Source: an uncultured bacterium
GTDB lineage: Bacteria; Bacillota; Bacilli; Lactobacillales; Lactobacillaceae
DNA: 64,000 nucleotides
Direction of reading: 5' to 3'
Assembly: GCA_905214545.1 (NCBI GenBank)
Contig: CAJMMO010000002.1
Span: 124,001 to 188,000, forward strand
Part shown: positions 48,828 to 56,512 of the stretch, piece by piece
Layout of the letters: each line of letters begins with the position of its first letter
How positions within the stretch are numbered: position 1 is the stretch's first letter
The notes under the pieces: generated by a model
Seen by the model: the letters and a program-made list of their open reading frames with translations, nothing else
Database searches by the model: none
What the model was told of the DNA's origin: nothing
Position numbers and translations under genes: made by a program

Positions 48828-50435
48828 TTATTTAACGTATGCGCTCTTGAAGCTGTAAGCAGCACCGGCACCGTTGTAAACGATACCCTTGATGTTAGGG
48901 TTTACCAGCCATGCTTCAGTCTTGTGGTACAGAGGAGTGACACCTTGGTCGTTCATCAAGATGTTTTCAGCTTGGCTCATTTCGCTGAAGCGCTTGTCTG
49001 AGTTAGCTTCGGTCTTGGACTTAGCGATCAATTGGTCGTATTGAGTGTTGCTCCACTTACCGTTGTTTTGCTGGTTGTTAGTAGTCATCAGGTCCAGGAA
49101 TGAGATTGGGTCGGCGAAGTCAGCGCTCCAAGCGGAGATAACCATGTCGAAGTCACCCTTGGTTGACCGGCTCAAACGAGTCTTGAATGGCACGTTTTGA
49201 ACTGAAACCTTAACACCCTTCAGGTTGCTTTCCAGTTGACTTTGCAGGAATTCAGTAGTCTTTTGACCACCGTCGGTGTCGTCTGAAAGCAGGCTCAAGT
49301 TGACGGTCTTAACACCTAATTCTTGTTGAGCTTTCTTCCAGTATTCCTTAGCTAACTTAGGGTCGTACTTGGAGTATGGGTCCTTAACGGCGTCCGTGTA
49401 GTCCTTGCCGTTGACTTGAGTCAGGTTAGCAGCGGTTAATGAGTAAGCTTGCTTGTTCTTGCCGCCGACAGCTGCGCCCAGCTGCTTTCTGTTGATAGCC
49501 AGTGAGATGGCCTTACGCAGGTTGGCGTTTCTCAAGTTCTTGTCTTTTGCTTCGTTAAATTCGATGTAGAAGGTTGAAGCAGTGTCTCTCAGAGTGAAAC
49601 CAGCTTGGTTTGACAAGTTCTTGGTTTCTTGAGCGTCCAAGATAGTTGCGTCCAGCTTCTTTGATTGGTACAGGTTGTAAGCAGTTGAAGGAGTCTTTTG
49701 AACACTGTAGTTGATAGTGTCAAGCTTAACTGCCTTCTTGTCCCAGTAGTTAGGGTTCTTCTTCAGCTTCCAGCTCAAGTTAGAACCGGTCCAGCCGTTT
49801 TGGGTGAATGGGCCGTTGTAAGCTACGTACTTAGAAGCAGTACCGTACTTGGAGCCGGCCTTTTCAACCATGGCCTTTTGTTGTGGGAAGAATAATGGGA
49901 AGGCCATTAACAGTTTGAAGTAAGGAATCCGCTTGTCCAGGCTGACAACCAGCTTGTACTTGCCTTGTGCCTTGATACCCAAGGAGCTGACAGGCTTCTT
50001 GCCGTTTTGGATAGCGTCGGCGTTCTTGATGCCTTCAAACAGGTAAGCGTATTGTGAGTTGGTCTTCGGGTCTATGGTTCTTTGCCATGAGTAAACGAAG
50101 TCCTTAGCAGTTACTTGCTTGCCGTCTGACCACTTGGATGGGCGAAGAGTAAAGGTATAAGTCTTGCCGTCCTTTGAAACAGTGGTCTTCTTGGCCAGGG
50201 CTGGTTTAGCCTTGGCGTGTTCGCCCAGACGGTACAGACCTTCTTCAACGTTGTTCAGTTGAGTGAAGGAAGTGGCGTCAGTGGCCTTGGAAATGTCCAT
50301 AGTAGGAATTTCGGCACTGTCCATCCAGGAGATAGATTTCTTGTTGCTGCTGCTTGAGCCATTGTTCGAGCAGGCAGCCAAGCTGATGGCTGCCAGTGAA
50401 ACAACACCTGCAGCGAGGAATTTCTTAAGTTTCAT
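48828..50435 (-). CDS. oppA: Oligopeptide-binding lipoprotein OppA
   Basis: 535 residues, solute-binding protein family 5. Signal peptide with lipobox LAACS (Cys about residue 22), Asn/Ser/Lys linker, then the typical three-domain fold with LRPSKWSDGKQVTAKDFVYSWQR near 105 and a conserved GWTGSNLSWKLKKNPNYWDK segment near 213. Captures peptides for OppBCDF. Strong promoter upstream and a hairpin downstream suggest expression above the rest of the operon. Codon use is markedly biased, as in highly expressed genes. Confidence 0.96.
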   Translation of the reverse strand: MKLKKFLAAGVVSLAAISLAACSNNGSSSSNKKSISWMDSAEIPTMDISKATDATSFTQLNNVEEGLYRLGEHAKAKPALAKKTTVSKDGKTYTFTLRPSKWSDGKQVTAKDFVYSWQRTIDPKTNSQYAYLFEGIKNADAIQNGKKPVSSLGIKAQGKYKLVVSLDKRIPYFKLLMAFPLFFPQQKAMVEKAGSKYGTASKYVAYNGPFTQNGWTGSNLSWKLKKNPNYWDKKAVKLDTINYSVQKTPSTAYNLYQSKKLDATILDAQETKNLSNQAGFTLRDTASTFYIEFNEAKDKNLRNANLRKAISLAINRKQLGAAVGGKNKQAYSLTAANLTQVNGKDYTDAVKDPYSKYDPKLAKEYWKKAQQELGVKTVNLSLLSDDTDGGQKTTEFLQSQLESNLKGVKVSVQNVPFKTRLSRSTKGDFDMVISAWSADFADPISFLDLMTTNNQQNNGKWSNTQYDQLIAKSKTEANSDKRFSEMSQAENILMNDQGVTPLYHKTEAWLVNPNIKGIVYNGAGAAYSFKSAYVK

Positions 50436-50486
50436 TGATAATACCGCCTTTTCATGAAAATTAAATTAAATTTTTCATTTGAGATT

Positions 50487-50515
50487 ATTATATTCTGCCT
50501 TTGCCCAACATGCAA
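50487..50515 (-). promoter_or_regulatory. Promoter of the opp operon
   Basis: Minus-strand TTGCAT, 17 bases, TATAAT, about 50 bp before oppA. The rest of the 322-bp spacer holds an isolated hairpin and the terminator of the adhesin gene; no gene is visible. Confidence 0.75.
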
Positions 50516-50634
50516 GGCCTTTTTTCATAAAAAATTAATGCGGTCAAATCGTTGATCTGACGGCATTTGTGGTGGGTATTTATCCAACTTTTAGATATTT
50601 ATTAAAAAGAATAAATAATTAAAAGTGCTTTAGT

Positions 50635-50668
50635 TAAGAAAAAAGAACGTACCAAAGCACGTCCTTTT
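50635..50668 (-). terminator. Orphan terminator-like hairpin upstream of oppA
   Basis: Minus-strand stem GGACGT / ACGTTC (one G-T pair) with an eight-base loop, followed by TTTTTT. It lies 90 bp after the adhesin terminator and before the opp promoter, with no gene in between. It may be a back-up terminator or the end of a small RNA. Confidence 0.5.
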
Positions 50669-50725
50669 CTAAGCTTAATTACTATAGTAGAAACTGTTTT
50701 ATTTCCGAGGAAATAGGGTTGCAAC

Positions 50726-50755
50726 AAAAAAGGATGCAGTGTTTGCATCCTTTTT
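50726..50755 (-). terminator. Terminator of LPXTG protein A
   Basis: Stem GGATGCA / TGCATCC with a five-base loop and T-runs on both sides, directly after the stop codon. Confidence 0.88.
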
Positions 50756-50757
50756 AA

Positions 50758-52281
50758 TTAATGTTTTTTGATTTTTCCAAATGAGCCTAACAGCAAAGAC
50801 CCCGCAGCCAGGGCTAAGCCGGCCAGCCCAGCCTTGTTTTGCTCGTTGCCGGTCTGCGGCAGTTCGGCTGCAGACTGCTTTTCTTCATTATTAACGTTCA
50901 ATTTAGCAGCAGGCTTTACAGCAGCCTTCTTTACTTCCTTATGAGAAGTTACGGCCTTGACTGCTACAGCTGGTCTAGCCGCCAGCAGCTCAATAGCCTC
51001 TTTAGGTGCTTCTGCATGAGCTTCGTCTTTAAGGTCGATAAACTCGATGGCGTGCACCGGGGTGTCTTTCACGGTCTCAGCACCTTCAGGAGTGAGCACT
51101 ACTTCGTTTTTAGGAGCAGGAGTTTCATTTTTAATCACAATCTGCTCTTGCTTTTTAGAATGCTTAGCAGCCTTTTTAAGCTTGGTGTAGACAACCTTCG
51201 TATTAACTTGGCCGTCTGTTAAGTCGCTTAATTTGCCATTAACTTCTGCCACTTCAGCCTGACCTGCTTTGTAGCCTTCAACTGTTGGGCTTTTGACTGC
51301 GGCAAAGTTAAAGACCGGGTCGTTTTGCCAAGTGGTCTCCCCTTTTTTATTTAAGAAGCTTTCGCTGGTGACGTCTTGGCTGGCTTTAACAGGCTTGGCC
51401 ACGGCGTTGCCATTTTCGTCAACGTAATCGATGACTTCGTGCACGTGCTTGGTCGTTGTTTTCTTAAAGAAAGTGTCCTTAGGGATGTCGGTGGTCATTC
51501 TTACCGAAACGTCTAAGCTTTCCGGCTTTGCGTTTTCGCCCAAGCCGAACTCGTATTCAATGGTCGACTTGTCGAGTTCGACCAAAGCAGAGTTTACTGC
51601 CTGTTTATTGTTGACCCCGTTTAAGACCAGATAAGCCTTCTTGCCATCGTTGCTTTCGAAAGTGACTTGCTCTTTTTGGTCTGCGTCGTAGAAGTATTTC
51701 ACTGCCAGTTTGACGTTTTTGACATTGTGCAGGTCAAAGCCGGCCAGGATGTTGTTGGCCAAGTCCAGTGTCATCTGCTTTTCTTCGTCGTAAGGAGTGA
51801 AGTCAGAGAAGGTGTAGCTGGCACTTTGGATCGGCTTGTCAGCAAAAGTGCCTAATTGCGAACCTGGAAGCACGTTGAGGTAGATGGCTTCGACTTGGCT
51901 CTTGTCATCAACGTTGGTCTTCAGGCCGTAGTAAGACCGCACACCATTATGCTTCTGGCCTTTGTAAGGGTGCTTGGTGCTATTTTTAACATCAAGGCCG
52001 CTGCGAGGCTGATCAGTGATTTTAAAGTCGTTCTGCATTTTTTCAGGATCAACTGCTTCGATGGTCGTCTCCTCTTTATTGTCAGAGACATCAGCTTTGT
52101 CTTGATCCTTAGTTTGCTTTTCTACCTGTGCAGGATTTTGGTCAGCAGACACCTTGGTGGTGCCCAGGGCAGCAAACATAGTTACTCCCAGCAATACTGA
52201 AACTACCCCAACGCCTAATTTTCTCAAACCAAAGCGTTGTACTTGTTTTGTCTCATTGAAATGACGGTTGTTGGCTGCCAT
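50758..52281 (-). CDS. LPXTG-anchored adhesin-like protein A with YSIRK-type signal
   Basis: 507 residues. YSIRK-like signal (QRFGLRKLGVGVVSVLLG near 15-32) with cleavage near KVSA, acidic linker, a beta-rich region (about 60-270) with YTFSDFTPYDEE and GFDLHNVKNVKLAVKYFYD that is shared with the neighbouring protein B, a MucBP/Mub-B2-like repeat (about 290-375, VIDYVDENGNAV, VEGYKAG, VYTK), a Lys/Ala/Pro-rich stalk, and the sorting signal LPQTG at 474 with hydrophobic helix and Lys/His tail. Sortase attachment is firm; adhesion is inference from the domain types. The ATG with GGAGG was chosen over a frame 24 codons longer. Confidence 0.85.
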   Translation of the reverse strand: MAANNRHFNETKQVQRFGLRKLGVGVVSVLLGVTMFAALGTTKVSADQNPAQVEKQTKDQDKADVSDNKEETTIEAVDPEKMQNDFKITDQPRSGLDVKNSTKHPYKGQKHNGVRSYYGLKTNVDDKSQVEAIYLNVLPGSQLGTFADKPIQSASYTFSDFTPYDEEKQMTLDLANNILAGFDLHNVKNVKLAVKYFYDADQKEQVTFESNDGKKAYLVLNGVNNKQAVNSALVELDKSTIEYEFGLGENAKPESLDVSVRMTTDIPKDTFFKKTTTKHVHEVIDYVDENGNAVAKPVKASQDVTSESFLNKKGETTWQNDPVFNFAAVKSPTVEGYKAGQAEVAEVNGKLSDLTDGQVNTKVVYTKLKKAAKHSKKQEQIVIKNETPAPKNEVVLTPEGAETVKDTPVHAIEFIDLKDEAHAEAPKEAIELLAARPAVAVKAVTSHKEVKKAAVKPAAKLNVNNEEKQSAAELPQTGNEQNKAGLAGLALAAGSLLLGSFGKIKKH

Positions 52282-52324
52282 TAATACTTCCCTCCACAGA
52301 TAAATTTCTAATTGCCAAAATCGA

Positions 52325-52353
52325 AGTATACTATATGCAAAATCTACTGACAA
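52325..52353 (-). promoter_or_regulatory. Promoter of LPXTG gene A
   Basis: Minus-strand TTGTCA, 17 bases, TATACT, with the string TATAGTATACTTCG closely resembling the promoter of gene B. Confidence 0.65.
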
Positions 52354-52411
52354 TTACTTTTTTACACAGTTCATTTACAAATGAATCTAAAGTAGGCAGA
52401 TCTGTTATTTA

Positions 52412-52446
52412 ATCTAAAAAGAATGTGCGCGCAGCACATTCTTTTT
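52412..52446. terminator. Terminator of LPXTG protein B
   Basis: Stem GAATGTGC / GCACATTC with loop GCGCA, flanked by A5 on the left and T6 on the right; it acts for the minus-strand gene. Confidence 0.88.
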
Positions 52447-52457
52447 TGCTTTAATGA

Positions 52458-54506
52458 TTAGTCTTGTTTGCGTTTGCCGAAGGCGCCTAACAGCAGGGAT
52501 GCGGCAGCCAGTACTAAGGCAGCAAAGCCAGCCTTGTTTTGCTTGTCGCCAGTTTGCGGCAGCTTTGCGCTTTCAGCCTTAGGTGCAACTGCAGCTGAAG
52601 CTTTGACGGCTGCGGTTTCCTTAACAGTAGCAACTGCTGATTGCAGGTTTAATTCAGCTCGCGCAGCGTCTTTAGTTTCAACATTAGTTTTGTCAGCTAC
52701 TACAATTGGCTTAACCAAAATAGCAGGTTTAACAACTTCCATCGGCAAGTCGATTGGTTGGACAGGGGTCTTGCCCGGTGCTACTGCAGGATTGGTGTCG
52801 TCGCCGTCGATGATGGTGGTGGTGCCGCCATTGTCGTCGGTCTTGCTACCGTCGGTTTCAGTCTTGTCATCGATCTTGTCACTATCGGTGTTGTCACCGT
52901 TAGTGTCAGTGTCCATGTCATCGTCAGTATCAACGTCTACACTGTCGCCGCCCTTGTCACCATCAGAAATTACAAATTCGTCATGCTTGTCGTTGTGCGC
53001 CTCTTTAGTGTAGTAAACCGTCTTCGTGATCACGTAGACGCCATCTTTTTCCTCAACAGAAATAGTGTCGTCTTTGTCCAGCTGGTCTAAAGTACCAGAA
53101 ATCGTCACAGCGTCGGTATCAGTCGTATAGCCTTTAATTTCTGGGGAATTAACAGTATTAAAGTTAACAACTTCTACCGTCTTGAATTCGCCGTCTTTTG
53201 GATATGCACGCTCAATGACATCTTGTTCATCAGAGTTGTATTGATAATTGTCAAAAGGAATTTCTCTTTGACCGTCTTTGCCAACATAGTTGACGACGAT
53301 CCGGGCCTTCTTTTCTTCCTTGGTTTTATCCCCTGGCTTGTCCTCTGGTGCGTCAGGAACTGGGAAAGTGTTCTTCGGCAGCACAGTTACCAGGCGGGCC
53401 CAGTTCCACAAGTACTCTGGGTTTTGGGAGGCATCCATCCCAAATTCAATTTCCAGGTGTGACTTGTTTACTTCGGCCAAAGCTGAACCAACGTAGGTCC
53501 CTTCTGCGTTGCGGTCCCAGTCGCCATTTCTCTTTTTGGCGTTAGTCCACTTCTCGTCTTTTGCGTTATACCAGTCGATGTTTTCGATATCTTTATCAGC
53601 GTAAATGTAGCCGTCTTCGTGGAGTGCGACTTCACTGCCGGCCAATTCCAGCACCTTGGCGCTGTCGTTTAACACTCTGACTCTTTCAACGTGGCTGCCG
53701 CTGCTATGTTCATTTTTGTAATTGTTCAGTGAACTGACTACAAAGTAGCCTGGTTTGGCAGCAGAAAATTGAATTGGCGCTTTTTGATCGTAGTCAGAAA
53801 ACAGTTGTACGTCGACCTTAACGTTCTTAACGTTGTACATGTCAAAGCCAGCGTTGATGTTGTCATGTACTTTCAAAGACATACCTTGGTTTTCGTAGCA
53901 CGGCTCAAACTTAGAAAAGGTGTAGGTCGCGCTATGGATGTCTTGGCCGTCAAACTTGCTTTTTTCCAGATCGGTGTAAGTGACCTTGATCACGCTGTCT
54001 TTGTCGACGTTTGTGTTCAGAGTAAAGTCAGTCTTTACACCGTAGTGATCGTCGCCTTTGTGGAAGATTTTGCCAACATTGTCGCTGCCTTCCAGCTTGA
54101 TGCGTTTTTCAGGATCAGTGCCGTTTAATTCGTCCTGGATCTCTAAGTTCTGCTTCAAGTCTTCAGAAAAGACTTCGGATTGAGATTTTTCTACCGGCTT
54201 GTCTTCTTTGACTTCAGCTGCCTTGTCATCTTTTTCGGTTTGGTCAGCGTCTTTTTTGCCACCCTCGTCAGTGGTTTTGACGTCTTGAGCCTTAACTTCA
54301 GCAGTTTCTTCAGTCTTAGACTCGTCCTTCGCTGACTCTACTTGTTCAGTCTTAACCGACTCTTGCGTATCAGCTTGGACCGGGTTAGCACCCAGGACAG
54401 TAAAAAAGGTCGTCCCCAGTAGTACTGAAACGACCCCAACGCCCAATTTTCTCAAGCTAAAGCGTTGTACTTGTCTCAATTTGTCAAAATGACGGTTAGC
54501 AGCCAT
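52458..54506 (-). CDS. LPXTG-anchored adhesin-like protein B with YSIRK-type signal
   Basis: 682 residues, paralogue of protein A. YSIRK-like signal QRFSLRKLGVGVVSVLLG, long Glu/Lys/Asp-rich linker (about 45-120), a beta-rich region (about 130-390) whose VTYTDLEKSKFDGQDIHSAT recalls antigen I/II (GbpC/Spa) modules, a Mub-B2-like repeat (about 400-505), an extremely acidic Asp/Thr stalk (about 515-570), Pro/Val/Ala stalk, and LPQTG at 649. The antigen I/II resemblance is tentative. ATG with GGAGG upstream; a start four codons earlier is not needed. Confidence 0.85.
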   Translation of the reverse strand: MAANRHFDKLRQVQRFSLRKLGVGVVSVLLGTTFFTVLGANPVQADTQESVKTEQVESAKDESKTEETAEVKAQDVKTTDEGGKKDADQTEKDDKAAEVKEDKPVEKSQSEVFSEDLKQNLEIQDELNGTDPEKRIKLEGSDNVGKIFHKGDDHYGVKTDFTLNTNVDKDSVIKVTYTDLEKSKFDGQDIHSATYTFSKFEPCYENQGMSLKVHDNINAGFDMYNVKNVKVDVQLFSDYDQKAPIQFSAAKPGYFVVSSLNNYKNEHSSGSHVERVRVLNDSAKVLELAGSEVALHEDGYIYADKDIENIDWYNAKDEKWTNAKKRNGDWDRNAEGTYVGSALAEVNKSHLEIEFGMDASQNPEYLWNWARLVTVLPKNTFPVPDAPEDKPGDKTKEEKKARIVVNYVGKDGQREIPFDNYQYNSDEQDVIERAYPKDGEFKTVEVVNFNTVNSPEIKGYTTDTDAVTISGTLDQLDKDDTISVEEKDGVYVITKTVYYTKEAHNDKHDEFVISDGDKGGDSVDVDTDDDMDTDTNGDNTDSDKIDDKTETDGSKTDDNGGTTTIIDGDDTNPAVAPGKTPVQPIDLPMEVVKPAILVKPIVVADKTNVETKDAARAELNLQSAVATVKETAAVKASAAVAPKAESAKLPQTGDKQNKAGFAALVLAAASLLLGAFGKRKQD

Positions 54507-54558
54507 TAGATCCTCCACGGAATAAGTGATTTTTGGTTGTAGGTTATGGATTTATCAA

Positions 54559-54583
54559 GTTCAGGAACGGCCTATTCCTGAAC
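54559..54583. repeat. Perfect 9-bp inverted repeat in the 5' leader of LPXTG gene B
   Basis: GTTCAGGAA and TTCCTGAAC separated by seven bases, located between the predicted promoter (54594-54622) and the start codon. No T-run follows, so an operator or 5'-UTR stem-loop is more likely than a terminator. Confidence 0.65.
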
Positions 54584-54593
54584 ACTGAAGCGC

Positions 54594-54622
54594 AGTTTAC
54601 TATACAAAGAAATTGCCAGCAA
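54594..54622 (-). promoter_or_regulatory. Promoter of LPXTG gene B
   Basis: Minus-strand TTGCTG, 17 bases, TAAACT in the context TATAGTAAACTGCG, parallel to the promoter of gene A. Confidence 0.6.
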
Positions 54623-55221
54623 CTTTTCCCACCGGCAATTCAACAACTAACCGTTATTAATCGAAAAGTAATGTACGGATTTATGTGAACTTTTTTGCTT
54701 TACTTACTTTTTATCGTACTCGTTTTTCTCAGGCCCGCACAAATAGATTTATGCACAAGAGGCATAATACTATCTGCTTTTATAAAACATATAGTATTAC
54801 TATTGGGTCACCCCAATTGCCGTCGCCATGCATCCCAAATACAACAAACTACCGTTACAATAGTTATTCGTGCATCCTTCTGCCCTAATACCCGCAGACT
54901 GGCACAGTACGTTTATTTTCTTTATAGAATGGTATCGCCTTATTTTTTGCAAAATGACAATTTACAGATATTTGTTCAAAATGAAAACGCTTAGTTCAGA
55001 TTTACAATTTTCCAGTTTCACGAAAAAATTATTTTAATTTACTTATCTTAGGAGGGCTTTTCATTAAATTTCAAGCTAGACAGGCTGTCCATTTATCAAT
55101 GAAAACTGCAGCTTTTTATGGATTAACTTTTCATAGCAAAACTATTTTTACATATGTTTGCTCAATCCTTTCAGAGTAAAATTGAAGTGTAATCATCAAT
55201 CAAAACGCAGAGGAGTTAATA
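54623..55221. other. AT-rich spacer without a recognisable intact gene
   Basis: About 600 bp between the divergent LPXTG gene B and the first SLAP-CAP gene. It is clearly AT-richer than coding DNA. Two short plus-strand frames (54685-54888, 54695-54994) have no ribosome site and unusual composition and are not called. The only gene-like trace is a Shine-Dalgarno near 55050 followed by a codon ATT. The promoter of the SLAP-CAP gene should lie at its right end, where TAAAAT occurs near 55177, but no clear -35 is seen. Confidence 0.6.
55050..55179 (+). other. Possible relic of a SLAP-CAP-like gene start
   Basis: AGGAGGG is followed after seven bases by ATT, then a 38-codon open frame ending in TAA. 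The frame contains VHLSMKTAAFYG, reminiscent of KHLSMTAAASAL at the start of the next gene. It could be a decayed upstream copy whose ATG has mutated; an ATT start is possible but rare. Weak evidence. Confidence 0.25.
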
Positions 55222-56319
55222 ATGATGAATAGATCAAAAACGTTGAAGCATTTATCGATGACTGCAGCGGCCAGCGCCCTGCTTTTGTGCGGCGGCGCTC
55301 TGACCACCCAGCAGGTAAAGGCAGCGCCGGTACAGGAACCTATGGGGATCGCTCGCGTCAGTTACAACGGCAAAGGCAAGGTTCGTTTAATGGACGTTAG
55401 CGGCTACTTTGTAAACCAATACGTCTCACCGAATTCATCCTGGAAAGTCTTTGAAAAACAAATGGTTGGCGGAGAGTACGCTTACCGCATCGGCAATAAG
55501 CACCAGTGGTTGCCAGTCAAATACGCTACGGTCAAATGGCTGCATGTTACCCCACTCACCTCACCTGCAAATAACAGAACTGCAGTGAGCGGTGTCTTAC
55601 GCGTCAGCTTTAACGGCAAAGGCCGTGTCAGATTGTTCAACTCAGACGGCCATTTTGTAAACCAATACGTAAGCCGCGACTCCCAATGGCGCGTCTTTGA
55701 AAAGGCTACGATCAACGGCCAGGTTATGTACCGTATCGGCAACCAAAGCCAATGGATTCCGGCCCAATATTCAGCAGTCCATCTTGCTGAGCAACAGCCG
55801 AGTGCTCCAGCTAAAAAGACAGATGCAAGTCAACTAGATTACACTAACACCAGTGTTTGGACTGATGATCAAGAGGCAGAAGCTGAGAGATACTTTATCA
55901 ACTACGTCAACGCATGGCGTACTAAGGAAGGCCTAACTCCATTCACCCAAGATCACTACTGGTTGCAGGCAGGTGCGGAATACCGTTGTAATGATAACCT
56001 GGAACTGTTCAACAAGACTGGCGACATCAGCCACACCCGTCCAGATGGGTCGAGCTTTGACACTGTATTCAGCAGCCCTCGCGGCCACGTACACGGTGAA
56101 AATATCGGCTACATCGGCAACTCCAACGGCTTGACGCCAAAACAAGCCGCCGAAGCAATTGCTAAGGGCTTCATCGATGAAGGCCCAACCGGCGGTCACT
56201 ACGCCATCTTGCACGCCAACTATGGCAAGCACCCTCTGATCGGCGTTGCCTTCAGATCAACTTACCGCAACGGCATGTGCTACTACATCATGAACATGGA
56301 AACTGGTACTAATAACTAG
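55222..56319 (+). CDS. Secreted SLAP-SLAP-CAP protein 1
   Basis: 365 residues: signal peptide (about 1-35, cleavage after QVKAA), two SLAP repeats (about 40-105 and 120-187, each with NGKG-VRL, FVNQYV, YRIGN-QW), a short linker, then a CAP (CRISP/SCP/PR-1) domain (about 215-362) with YFINYVNAWRTKEGL, HTRPDGSSF, GENIGYIGNSNG and GGHYAILHANYG. SLAP units should bind the wall, leaving CAP exposed. The role of bacterial CAP domains is unknown. GAGGAG precedes a double ATG, so either Met may start. Confidence 0.88.
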   Translation: MMNRSKTLKHLSMTAAASALLLCGGALTTQQVKAAPVQEPMGIARVSYNGKGKVRLMDVSGYFVNQYVSPNSSWKVFEKQMVGGEYAYRIGNKHQWLPVKYATVKWLHVTPLTSPANNRTAVSGVLRVSFNGKGRVRLFNSDGHFVNQYVSRDSQWRVFEKATINGQVMYRIGNQSQWIPAQYSAVHLAEQQPSAPAKKTDASQLDYTNTSVWTDDQEAEAERYFINYVNAWRTKEGLTPFTQDHYWLQAGAEYRCNDNLELFNKTGDISHTRPDGSSFDTVFSSPRGHVHGENIGYIGNSNGLTPKQAAEAIAKGFIDEGPTGGHYAILHANYGKHPLIGVAFRSTYRNGMCYYIMNMETGTNN

Positions 56320-56338
56320 CAAATAAATAATTGCACAC

Positions 56339-56374
56339 AAAAAAAGCCGTCAGCCAATTGCTGACGGCTTTTTT
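56339..56374 (+). terminator. Terminator of SLAP-CAP gene 1
   Basis: Stem GCCGTCAGC / GCTGACGGC with five-base loop and T-run; the preceding TTGCACACAAAAAAA and the stem are repeated in the terminator of the next gene. Confidence 0.92.
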
Positions 56375-56512
56375 CTCTTTCATTATTTACACAAAAGCTG
56401 TTTTTATTTTCTGTTTTTTTCAGAAATTAACTGTTCTCGAATACGGTTCTCATACATTTTTCGGAGTAGAATTGAGGCGGAAAATGGGTTTAAAGATAGA
56501 GGAGTTAATCCA

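Noticed and set aside
54695..54994. 99-codon plus-strand frame in the AT-rich spacer
   Set aside because: No ribosome site, no promoter context and no recognisable domain; hydrophobic start is due to T-rich DNA.
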